Below are positions 1-5,159 of a stretch of 7,204 bases of DNA, in pieces; position 1 is the stretch's first letter, and the number at the start of each line of letters is the position of its first letter. The stretch lies in contig NZ_CAJZFD010000101.1 of assembly GCF_915069625.1 (NCBI RefSeq), positions 1 to 7,204 of the forward strand, read 5' to 3'. A program made the position numbers and the translations under genes. The notes beneath the pieces were generated by a model. The model saw only the letters and a program-made list of their open reading frames with translations, was not told the origin of the DNA and ran no database searches. This stretch comes from an uncultured Veillonella sp. Lineage in GTDB: Bacteria > Bacillota > Negativicutes > Veillonellales > Veillonellaceae.

Positions 1-600
1 AGGTGGATACATTAAAAGTGGGAATTGTTGAATTGATTTTAATGTTGCCTCTTTAACTTGATCGATAATCTTTGGCGCATAATATACAAATTCATCTTCC
101 CGTAGCGCTTTTGATTCATATAAGGACATGTCCTTATTATTTGGTAAATAGAGAAGGGCAATGTCGATACGATTTTCTCGTAAATCGAGCAATAGCTCTT
201 CTTCTTCCATATCGTAAATAGATACAGAAAATTCAGGATGGTTTTCAAAGAAATGCGATACATATCCGTTGAGGCGAATGTCGCCAAGGCTACGAAGAAC
301 GCCGATGTTTAGGATAGGGCGTTCAACCTTGCTAGCTAAACGGATGGATTGTATGGCTCTCTCCAATGTGTCCAATACGAGTTCTGCTTCAGGCAGGAAT
401 AGTTCACCTTCTGGCGTCAAACGGCTGCCGCGGGTGGAGCGAGAAATTAATTTAACGCCTACAAGTCGTTCTAATTTTTTCATTTGCGCACTGAAAGCAG
501 ATTGGGTGATATTCATCGTTTGTGCTGCTAGTGTAAAGCTACCTGTTTTATTATATGTAATAAAACTTTGTAGCTCTTGCATGGTTGGTAATTCTTTCAT
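1..600 (-). CDS. LysR-type transcriptional regulator, N-terminal 200 residues (cut by window edge)
   Basis: Translating the minus strand from the ATG at 600-598 gives 200 uninterrupted codons that run off position 1, so the C-terminal third is missing. The start MKELPTMQELQSFI leads into a winged helix-turn-helix at about residues 8-66. It shows the usual LysR pattern: GSFTLAAQTMNITQSAFS, then MKKLERLVGVKLISR, then LTPEG. The stretch from about residue 88 (PILNIGVLRSLGDIRL) begins the periplasmic-binding-protein-like effector domain. A GGAG ribosome binding site (minus strand, 611-608) lies 7 bases before the start. LysR proteins are DNA-binding regulators that respond to small ligands and often control a divergent neighbour. 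Here the divergent neighbour is rpsD, an unlikely target, so the regulon and ligand cannot be read from this window. Family assignment is secure; specific function is unknown. Confidence 0.93.
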   Translation of the reverse strand, partial: MKELPTMQELQSFITYNKTGSFTLAAQTMNITQSAFSAQMKKLERLVGVKLISRSTRGSRLTPEGELFLPEAELVLDTLERAIQSIRLASKVERPILNIGVLRSLGDIRLNGYVSHFFENHPEFSVSIYDMEEEELLLDLRENRIDIALLYLPNNKDMSLYESKALREDEFVYYAPKIIDQVKEATLKSIQQFPLLMYPP

Positions 601-659
601 TTCGGTACTCCGATTATAATAAAAACCTCACATTACTACTTATTACCTATATTAATTGT

Positions 660-688
660 ATTGTAGCATACTATAAGTATTTTTTCAT
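660..688 (-). promoter_or_regulatory. possible weak promoter of the LysR gene
   Basis: On the minus strand, ATGAAA (688-683) and TACAAT (665-660) are separated by 17 bases. A second overlapping TACAAT lies at 660-655. The -35 matches consensus at 4 of 6 positions. The location, about 60 bases before the start codon, is reasonable, but in DNA this AT-rich chance matches are common. Confidence 0.3.
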
Positions 689-845
689 CTAAATCTATAA
701 AAGGCGATGAATTAATTAGAATAGATATAGAGCGGTTCTTTTATAAGAAATTTCGTTTCTAATGCTATGATAGGTGAGTAAAAATAATGATAAATAGTAT
801 GGCGAAAGAATCTGCTTTGCACATGCGATTTATAGGTAGAACTAA

Positions 846-875
846 TTGACATAGGGGCATAAGAAGTGATATTAT
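846..875 (+). promoter_or_regulatory. rpsD promoter, consensus -35 with extended -10
   Basis: A perfect TTGACA (846-851) is followed after 18 bases by TATTAT (870-875). The -10 is preceded by TG at 867-868, giving an extended -10 (TGATATTAT). Transcription would start near 882, leaving a leader of about 50 bases. That leader contains a short GTACC/GGTAC hairpin (882-886 with 897-901) before the GAGGTGAT ribosome binding site at 920-927. A strong sigma-70-type promoter fits a ribosomal protein gene. Confidence 0.75.
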
Positions 876-933
876 TACTAAGTACCTTTATGTCGTGGTA
901 CAAGTATATATTAATTTATGAGGTGATAATCAC

Positions 934-1521
934 ATGGCAACGAGAAGAGAGGCTCGATTCAAACTTTGTCGTCGCTTTGGTGTGAACGTATTCGGTCACG
1001 CAAAAGCCTTGAATCGCGTCAAAAAAGACCAACGTCAGAAAAAAATGTCTGAGTATGGCACACAATTATTAGAAAAACAAAAAGTTAAAGCTTACTACAA
1101 CTTGCTAGAACGCCAGTTCGTACGCTATTATGATAAAGCGAAAAAAATGCAAGGTGTTACAGGTCAAAACATGTTGATCCTTTTGGAACAACGTCTTGAT
1201 AACCTTGTATATCGCATCGGCTTCGGTAACTCCATTCGTCAAGCTCGTCAAATGGTAAACCATGGCCACATCTTGGTAAACGGTCGTCGCGTAGACATTC
1301 CTTCCTTCTCCTGCAAACCAGGCGATGTAATCGAATTGCGCGAAGCATCTCGTGACAACGAAATGTTCAAAACTAACTTCCAAGAACTTCGTTCTTTCGA
1401 ACTTCCTTACATTGAAAAAGACTTGGAAGGCTTCAAAGCTACATTCACTCGTCTTCCTCAACGTGAAGAACTTCCTATCGAAGTTAACGAAACACTTATC
1501 GTCGAATTGTACTCCAAATAA
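934..1521 (+). CDS. rpsD: 30S ribosomal protein S4 (zinc-less type)
   Basis: This encodes a 195-residue S4, the primary 16S rRNA-binding protein that nucleates assembly of the 30S body and takes part in decoding fidelity. The N-terminal domain (about residues 1-85) starts [16 protein letters not shown] and carries a single cysteine, C12. It is therefore the C-minus form without the four-cysteine zinc site. The S4 RNA-binding domain lies at about residues 86-146, with [28 protein letters not shown] and PGDVIEL visible. The C-terminus ELYSK is typical. The start is fixed by GAGGTGAT six bases upstream. The gene stands alone, with its own promoter and terminator, and not in the alpha operon with rpsM, rpsK and rpoA. 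In Bacillus subtilis S4 represses its own separate rpsD gene through the leader. A similar arrangement is possible here, but the leader is only about 50 bases. Confidence 0.97.
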   Translation: MATRREARFKLCRRFGVNVFGHAKALNRVKKDQRQKKMSEYGTQLLEKQKVKAYYNLLERQFVRYYDKAKKMQGVTGQNMLILLEQRLDNLVYRIGFGNSIRQARQMVNHGHILVNGRRVDIPSFSCKPGDVIELREASRDNEMFKTNFQELRSFELPYIEKDLEGFKATFTRLPQREELPIEVNETLIVELYSK

Positions 1522-1536
1522 TTTGGCGCTTATGGG

Positions 1537-1566
1537 AAAACCACTCAGAATTGGGTGGTTTTTTCT
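1537..1566 (+). terminator. rho-independent terminator after rpsD
   Basis: AAAACCACTC (1537-1546) pairs with GGGTGGTTTT (1553-1562) around a 6-base loop, with one G-U pair. The stem runs directly into a T tract. It lies 15 bases after the rpsD stop and separates rpsD from rplM. Confidence 0.9.
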
Positions 1567-1577
1567 TTATGACATAT

Positions 1578-1601
1578 CACTGTTAATGGGCTATAACAGT
1601 G
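1578..1601. repeat. 8-bp inverted repeat between rpsD terminator and rplM promoter
   Basis: CACTGTTA (1578-1585) and TAACAGTG (1594-1601) are perfect inverted arms around an 8-base spacer. The right arm ends 10 bases before the -35 box of rplM. No T tract follows on either strand, so this is not an obvious terminator. It could be an operator or chance. The ACTGTT core also occurs in the palindrome upstream of the permease gene at 5649-5667. Confidence 0.45.
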
Positions 1602-1611
1602 TAAAAAACAA

Positions 1612-1640
1612 TTGACATAGAACACCAAAATCTGTATACT
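1612..1640 (+). promoter_or_regulatory. rplM-rpsI promoter
   Basis: A perfect TTGACA (1612-1617) and TATACT (1635-1640) are separated by the optimal 17 bases. Transcription would begin near 1647, giving a leader of about 90 bases that contains the folded element at 1651-1695. This is among the best promoter matches in the window. Confidence 0.85.
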
Positions 1641-1650
1641 ATTTTGAGTA

Positions 1651-1695
1651 AGCTTTAGTCGTGTTTCCATTAGCCCCGGAAGCAAAGGACAAGCT
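1651..1695 (+). ncRNA. structured 5' leader of rplM-rpsI, candidate L13 autoregulatory element
   Basis: A two-part hairpin can be drawn by hand. The outer stem pairs AGCTT (1651-1655) with AAGCT (1691-1695). It continues after a two-base TA bulge with GTC (1658-1660) and GAC (1688-1690). An asymmetric internal loop separates it from an inner stem, TGTTTCC (1662-1668) with GGAAGCA (1678-1684), containing one G-U pair and capped by a 9-base loop. The element sits just after the predicted transcription start and 26 bases before the AGGAGG site at 1722-1727. A ribosomal L13 leader family is known upstream of rplM-rpsI in Bacillus subtilis and relatives, and the position fits. I could not compare with its covariance model, so the identity is inferred. 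Confidence 0.55.
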
Positions 1696-1736
1696 GATTT
1701 TGGTAGAATTATGACGTTATTAGGAGGATATGCAGC

Positions 1737-2177
1737 ATGAAAACTACATTTATGGCCAATCCGAACACAATCGAACGGAAATGGTATGTTGTTGACGCTG
1801 AAGGTAAAACTTTAGGACGCCTTGCTGCCGAAGTTGCAAAAGTTCTTCGGGGCAAAAATAAACCAACTTTCACACCACACGTAGACACTGGTGACCATGT
1901 GATCGTTGTAAACGCAGAAAAAATTCGCGTAACTGGTAAAAAATTGGAACAAAAGGAATACTTCCGTCACTCTGGTTACCCAGGTGGTTCCCGTTTCACT
2001 AAATTGTCCATGATGCTTGAAAAACAACCTGAACGTGTTGTTGAAATGGCAGTTCGTGGTATGCTTCCAAAAAACAAATTGGGTGCACAACAATACCGTA
2101 AATTAAACGTATACGCTGGTCCTGAGCATCCACATGCAGCTCAAAAACCAGAAGTTTTAGAAATTTCCGTACGATAA
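1737..2177 (+). CDS. rplM: 50S ribosomal protein L13
   Basis: This encodes a 146-residue L13, an early-assembly protein of the large ribosomal subunit that binds 23S rRNA. The length matches the family (about 142-148). Characteristic blocks are [20 protein letters not shown] (14-33), the charged loop around [10 protein letters not shown] (51-60), [10 protein letters not shown] (75-84) and the family signature at about 106-128. That signature starts [11 protein letters not shown] and ends NVYAG. The start at 1737 is chosen because AGGAGG (1722-1727) lies 9 bases upstream and because MKTTFMA is the usual L13 beginning; a second ATG at residue 6 is possible but poorly spaced. It is the first gene of the conserved rplM-rpsI operon, with 20 bases to rpsI. 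Expression is probably set by the promoter at 1612 and the folded leader. Confidence 0.98.
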   Translation: MKTTFMANPNTIERKWYVVDAEGKTLGRLAAEVAKVLRGKNKPTFTPHVDTGDHVIVVNAEKIRVTGKKLEQKEYFRHSGYPGGSRFTKLSMMLEKQPERVVEMAVRGMLPKNKLGAQQYRKLNVYAGPEHPHAAQKPEVLEISVR

Positions 2178-2197
2178 TCTAGAGGGAGGAACATATA

Positions 2198-2590
2198 ATG
2201 GCAGTAGCACAATATTACGGCACTGGTCGTAGAAAATCTTCCGTTGCTAGAGTTCGTCTGGTACCGGGCACAGGTAAAATCACTGTTAACAAACGTGAAC
2301 TTAATGAATATTTCGGTCGCCAAACTTTGGAATTGATCGTAAAACAACCTTTGAACTTGACTAACACAGTTGAACAATACGATGTAATCGCAACTGTAGC
2401 TGGTGGCGGTCCTTCCGGTCAAGCTGGTGCAATTCGTCACGGTATCTCCCGTGCGTTATTGGACGTAGATGGCGAACTTCGTCAATCTTTGAAAAAAGCT
2501 GGCTTCTTGACTCGTGACCCACGTATGAAAGAACGTAAAAAATACGGTCTTAAAAAAGCCCGCAAAGCAAGCCAATTCTCCAAACGTTAA
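2198..2590 (+). CDS. rpsI: 30S ribosomal protein S9
   Basis: This encodes a 130-residue S9, a 30S head protein whose extended C-terminal tail reaches the ribosomal P site and touches tRNA. Visible features are the N-terminal [16 protein letters not shown] (6-21), the family signature beginning [18 protein letters not shown] (69-86), and the basic tail with [17 protein letters not shown] ending in the near-invariant SKR. GGGAGGA (2184-2190) lies 7 bases before the ATG. The gene is co-transcribed with rplM, and a strong terminator follows 20 bases after the stop. Length and motifs are normal and nothing looks damaged. Confidence 0.98.
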   Translation: MAVAQYYGTGRRKSSVARVRLVPGTGKITVNKRELNEYFGRQTLELIVKQPLNLTNTVEQYDVIATVAGGGPSGQAGAIRHGISRALLDVDGELRQSLKKAGFLTRDPRMKERKKYGLKKARKASQFSKR

Positions 2591-2610
2591 TATTTGGACA
2601 ACAGGTTATT

Positions 2611-2643
2611 ACACCTGCAGACAATGTCTGCAGGTGTTTTTTT
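2611..2643 (+). terminator. rho-independent terminator of rplM-rpsI
   Basis: ACACCTGCAGAC (2611-2622) and GTCTGCAGGTGT (2626-2637) form a perfect 12-bp stem with a 3-base loop, followed by a run of T residues through 2643. It is a very stable terminator, as expected at the end of a highly transcribed ribosomal operon. Confidence 0.95.
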
Positions 2644-2690
2644 GTGCCCATTTATATACTATTGGATTGAGTCGTAAAGTTATTTTTACG

Positions 2691-2719
2691 TTTACATCTA
2701 TATTTAATTCCCCTATAAT
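2691..2719 (+). promoter_or_regulatory. promoter of the crotonase-family gene
   Basis: TTTACA (2691-2696) and a perfect TATAAT (2714-2719) are 17 bases apart. Transcription would start near 2726. The leader contains a small TCGAA/TTCGA hairpin (2732-2736 with 2741-2745), then AGGAG at 2762-2766, seven bases before the ATG at 2774. Together with the flanking terminators this makes the gene a monocistronic unit. Confidence 0.75.
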
Positions 2720-2773
2720 AGAAGTATATTATCGAATTTTTTCGAAGATAGATTTTCATATAGGAGAATTCAT

Positions 2774-3565
2774 ATGATTTATAATACAATTCAATACGTA
2801 GTAGATAATGGTATCGGTACGTTGACATTTAATCGTCCGGCAGTGGCGAATGGTTTTAATATCGAGATGTGCAAGGAGATCCTTGAGGTTTTAGATAACG
2901 CACATAATGATGATAGTGTTCGTGCATTGCTCATCAATGCTGAAGGCAAGGTATTCTCTGCTGGCGGTGATTTAACAGAAATGGAACGCGCTGTAAACGA
3001 TGGTGATACAGAGTCTTTATTTGAAATCGTTGAGCTCGTAGCTCAAATTTCTATGGCTATGAAACGCTTACCTAAACCTGTTATCATGAGCCTTCAAGGC
3101 GCTGCAGCAGGTGCGGCGTTCAACATGGCGTTAGCTGCAGACTTTGTTGTAGCGGCTAACAATGTACGCTTTATCCAAGCTTTCGTAAACGTAGGTCTTG
3201 CTCCAGATGCAGGTGGTTTGTTCTTGTTGACTCGATCCATTGGCATGAACCGTGCTATGCATATCGTTATGACTGGTGAAGCTGTTTCTGCTGAAAAAGG
3301 TAAAGAACTTGGCTTTGTATATAAAGTTTGTGAATTAGAAGATCTAGAAACTGCTACAAGACGTCTTGTAGAGAAATTAGCAAAAGGTCCTGCACAATCT
3401 TACCGCGTTATGAAAGAAATGATGTGGAATAGCTTCTTATCTGGCTGGGAAGAGTACAAGAAGTTTGAAGTAGAAAATCAATGCTCCTTAGGTCTTTCTG
3501 AAGACTTTAAGGAAGGTGTACGAGCTTTCACAGAACGTCGTCGCCCTAAATTTGGTCAAAAATAA
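2774..3565 (+). CDS. enoyl-CoA hydratase/isomerase (crotonase) family protein, hydratase glutamates absent
   Basis: This 263-residue protein has full crotonase length. The N-terminal strand region GIGTLTFNRP (13-22), the first oxyanion-hole segment KVFSAGGDL (59-67), the second oxyanion segment around GAAAGAAFNMALAADF (109-124), VGLAPDAGG (140-148) and the C-terminal EDFKEGVRAFTERRRPKF are all present. The family acts on acyl-CoA thioesters in the cytoplasm. Aligned by eye to rat enoyl-CoA hydratase, the catalytic glutamates of GGGCE and QPE correspond to N117 and F137. Standard hydratase activity is therefore doubtful. D145 of the PDAGG motif remains and is a plausible acid/base, as in PaaG-like or delta3-delta2 isomerases. 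Calling it an isomerase is inference. The gene is monocistronic with no beta-oxidation neighbours, so its substrate is unknown. Confidence 0.88.
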   Translation: MIYNTIQYVVDNGIGTLTFNRPAVANGFNIEMCKEILEVLDNAHNDDSVRALLINAEGKVFSAGGDLTEMERAVNDGDTESLFEIVELVAQISMAMKRLPKPVIMSLQGAAAGAAFNMALAADFVVAANNVRFIQAFVNVGLAPDAGGLFLLTRSIGMNRAMHIVMTGEAVSAEKGKELGFVYKVCELEDLETATRRLVEKLAKGPAQSYRVMKEMMWNSFLSGWEEYKKFEVENQCSLGLSEDFKEGVRAFTERRRPKFGQK

Positions 3566-3629
3566 TAATTATTCTCTTGTAATTCTTTGAAATATCATGT
3601 ATTTTATAAGCAGTTACTAATATAATTCG

Positions 3630-3668
3630 AACCGATGTGGCTCTATATATTGAGTTACATCGGTTTTT
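3630..3668 (+). terminator. rho-independent terminator after the crotonase gene
   Basis: AACCGATGT (3630-3638) pairs with ACATCGGTT (3657-3665). The stem continues through two G-U pairs into CTC (3641-3643) with GAG (3652-3654), leaving an 8-base AT loop. The T run extends to 3668. It lies about 65 bases after the stop codon. Confidence 0.88.
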
Positions 3669-3688
3669 GCTTTCATAAAAAAGCAAAA
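3665..3688. repeat. 9-bp inverted repeat overlapping the terminator T tract
   Basis: TTTTGCTTT (3665-3673) and AAAGCAAAA (3680-3688) are perfect inverted arms around CATAAA. The left arm shares the T tract of the preceding terminator. It may be a regulatory dyad for the downstream gene or a weak minus-strand terminator; low base complexity makes chance possible. Confidence 0.4.
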
Positions 3689-3693
3689 GTATA

Positions 3694-3711
3694 TATAATA
3701 GTACTATTATA
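3694..3711. promoter_or_regulatory. 18-bp perfect palindrome with TATAAT boxes upstream of pgl
   Basis: TATAATAGTACTATTATA reads identically on both strands. It begins with a perfect TATAAT (3694-3699) and is overlapped at its right end by a second one (3708-3713). Its right end is 8 bases before the AGGAGGT ribosome binding site (3720-3726). No good -35 lies 17 bases upstream of either box (TTTCAT at 3671-3676 is poor). The most likely role is core promoter plus possible operator for the pgl-tatA-HMA cluster, inferred only from position and symmetry. Confidence 0.5.
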
Positions 3712-3735
3712 ATAGTTTTAGGAGGTCATTATTAC

Positions 3736-4491
3736 ATGGCTCAAGATACAATTAAATGTTATGACGGTCCTAGTGATGTAGTCCAAGCATTGGCGGAGGA
3801 TTTTATTGATTTTACCAATGATGAAATTAGCCGTACTGAAACGTGCATCGTTGGTATTACTGGGGGTACTGTTATAAATGGTTTGTTAGAATTACTTAAC
3901 TCTCCTGAATATATTGAGCGCCTTAATTGGGAACGGATATTCTTTTTGTGGACTGATGAGCGCTTCTTGCCACAAACGCATGAGGATAATTACTTCAATC
4001 GCGTAAAACCTCATTTGCTATGCAAGGCAAAGGGGGCTGCTCATTTCTTGCCAATTAATACGGATTCTAAAACCGTACATGAAGCGGCTGAAGAATATGA
4101 AAAAGAGGTTCGCAATGTCCTAAAGGCATGTAAAAAATCTGGTCTTGATTTAGCGTTGCTTGATTTAGGCGAGGATGGTCATACGGCAGGATTATTTGCA
4201 GGCTCTCACGCACTGCGTGTAGCTGATCAAGATGTAGTGGCCGTTGAAGATGGCAAGGTATGGGAACGCATTTCTATGACATTTTCTTTCCTAGCAAAAT
4301 CTGATGCTGTCTGGTTTACTGTGACTGGTGAAAGTAAGAGAACGGCGTTGACAAAGGTATTATACCAACGCGAAGATTACGAGGATTTAACGTGGGAAAA
4401 ACGCATTGGCCGTACATTGCCTGGTGCTGTGCTTTCACAAGAAGCTGTGACCTGGTATGTGGACAAGGCAGCCTATAATGATGTACACTAA
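3736..4491 (+). CDS. pgl: 6-phosphogluconolactonase
   Basis: This 251-residue protein belongs to the 6-phosphogluconolactonase branch of the SugarP isomerase-like family. The enzyme hydrolyses 6-phosphogluconolactone to 6-phosphogluconate in the oxidative pentose phosphate pathway, in the cytoplasm. The active-site block LLDLGEDGHTAGLF (141-154) is characteristic; NagB-type deaminases have a different sequence here. Also visible are WTDERFLP with HEDNYFNRV (72-90), the arginine-containing ERISMTFSFL (177-186), VTGESK (196-201) and LPGAV...TWYVDKAA near the end. The phosphate-loop motif, usually SGGSTP, is altered to TGGTVI (42-47). AGGAGGT lies 9 bases before the ATG. The gene leads a probable operon, with tatA 36 bases downstream. 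No zwf or gnd is in the window. PGL is the best call, and the altered loop slightly lowers certainty about substrate. Confidence 0.88.
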   Translation: MAQDTIKCYDGPSDVVQALAEDFIDFTNDEISRTETCIVGITGGTVINGLLELLNSPEYIERLNWERIFFLWTDERFLPQTHEDNYFNRVKPHLLCKAKGAAHFLPINTDSKTVHEAAEEYEKEVRNVLKACKKSGLDLALLDLGEDGHTAGLFAGSHALRVADQDVVAVEDGKVWERISMTFSFLAKSDAVWFTVTGESKRTALTKVLYQREDYEDLTWEKRIGRTLPGAVLSQEAVTWYVDKAAYNDVH

Positions 4492-4527
4492 AAGATGTAA
4501 GTTTTAGTAAATATAAAGGAGATACAT

Positions 4528-4770
4528 ATGGGATCTATAGGAACACCTGAATTAATAGTTATATTAGTGATCGCTCTAGTTATCTTCGGACCTGGTAAAT
4601 TACCTGAAGTAGGTAAAGCTATTGGTAAGGGCATCAATGAATTTAAAGATGCTATTTCGGGCCCTAAAAAAGCTGTTGATGAAACGAAAGAAGCCGTTAA
4701 AAAGGCGACTACTATCGACGTAACAGCAGGGGCTAAAAACGACGATAAACATAAAGAAGCTAATGATTAA
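4528..4770 (+). CDS. tatA: Sec-independent protein translocase subunit TatA
   Basis: This 80-residue TatA/E-type subunit of the twin-arginine translocase is a membrane protein that oligomerises to let folded proteins cross the cytoplasmic membrane. The N-terminal transmembrane helix covers about residues 6-20 ([15 protein letters not shown]), with polar E8 near its start. The hinge FGPGKLPE (20-27) and an amphipathic helix (about 28-43, [16 protein letters not shown]) follow. The tail is highly charged and probably disordered. AAGGAG (4516-4521) precedes the ATG. No tatC or tatB is adjacent, so the partner must be elsewhere. It lies 36 bases after pgl and 14 bases before the HMA gene, which suggests co-transcription. 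Confidence 0.93.
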   Translation: MGSIGTPELIVILVIALVIFGPGKLPEVGKAIGKGINEFKDAISGPKKAVDETKEAVKKATTIDVTAGAKNDDKHKEAND

Positions 4771-4784
4771 TAGGAGGTATCACT

Positions 4785-5093
4785 ATGTGTAAAGATTGTG
4801 GTTGCGGTGAAGATAATGGCGTTGTAACAAAGGTATTTACTGTGCCTGGTATGATGTGCAATAACTGTAAAGAAACGGTTGAAGGTGCATCCCTTGGGTT
4901 ACCTGGTGTTTTGAGCGCAGAGGTAAATTTGCCAGAGAAAACAGCGACTGTTTCTTTTGATCCAGAAAAAGCATCTGTTGAAGTTATTACAAAAGCTATT
5001 GAACGTACAGGCTTTGAAGTAGAAAGCGTTGCAGATGGTGTACAAAAACATAGTCATGGTTTACTAGGAACATTGAAACGTTTCTTCAAATAA
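4785..5093 (+). CDS. heavy-metal-associated (HMA) domain protein, CopZ-like, with N-terminal CxxCxC cluster
   Basis: This 102-residue cytoplasmic protein contains one HMA fold at about residues 15-82. It has a beta strand (VVTKVFTVPGM), the metal-binding GMMCNNC loop with C25 and C28, a helix, then PGVLSAEVNLPEKTATVSFDPEKASVEVI and a final strand near TGFEVESV. Such domains bind Cu(I) or other soft metals and act as metallochaperones or as domains of metal-pumping ATPases. Two features are unusual. The N-terminus MCKDCGCG (C2, C5, C7) supplies a second potential metal site. The tail has H89 and H91 followed by a basic amphipathic segment (HGLLGTLKRFFK). AGGAGGT (4772-4778) lies 6 bases before the ATG. 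The gene ends the pgl-tatA cluster. No metal ATPase is nearby, so metal and partner are unknown. Confidence 0.87.
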   Translation: MCKDCGCGEDNGVVTKVFTVPGMMCNNCKETVEGASLGLPGVLSAEVNLPEKTATVSFDPEKASVEVITKAIERTGFEVESVADGVQKHSHGLLGTLKRFFK

Positions 5094-5105
5094 TCGAACC
5101 CATAG

Positions 5106-5142
5106 GGCTGTATTGAAACACTGTTTCGATGCAGCCTTTTTT
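5106..5142 (+). terminator. terminator between the HMA gene and the cupin gene
   Basis: A 14-bp stem pairs GGCTGTATTGAAAC (5106-5119) with GTTTCGATGCAGCC (5123-5136), with two G-U pairs and loop ACT, followed by six T residues. It ends only 5 bases before the AGAGGT ribosome binding site of the next gene. It therefore either closes the upstream operon or works as an attenuator for the cupin gene. Confidence 0.9.
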
Positions 5143-5159
5143 CATAAAGAGGTAATAAA

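Larger units (their letters stand above)
601..933. other. 333-base intergenic region between the divergent LysR gene and rpsD
   Basis: The region is very AT-rich. It holds the ribosome binding site and a possible weak promoter of the LysR gene at the left end, and the rpsD promoter and leader from 846 onward. Between about 690 and 845 I see no convincing gene, RNA or strong dyad. A 63-codon open frame on the minus strand (903-712) has no good ribosome binding site and overlaps the rpsD promoter, so I do not call it a gene. Confidence 0.6.

Noticed and set aside
269..619. Plus-strand open frame of 116 codons
   Set aside because: It is antisense to the LysR gene, whose minus-strand translation shows clear family motifs. 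The plus-strand product has no recognisable domain.
712..903. Minus-strand open frame of 63 codons in the LysR-rpsD gap
   Set aside because: It has no convincing ribosome binding site, an AT-driven composition, and overlaps the rpsD promoter.
1105..1461. Minus-strand open frame of 118 codons inside rpsD
   Set aside because: It is a shadow of the strongly biased codon use of rpsD, with no domain resemblance.
2602..2617. CAGGT/ACCTG pairing just before the rpsI terminator, as a possible anti-terminator
   Set aside because: It has only 5 base pairs against a perfect 12-bp terminator stem, so it could not compete.
3736..4491. Possible glucosamine-6-phosphate deaminase (NagB) instead of phosphogluconolactonase
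   Set aside because: The active-site block GEDGHTAGLF matches the lactonase pattern and not the deaminase pattern, and the LPGAV...WYVDKAA ending is lactonase-like.
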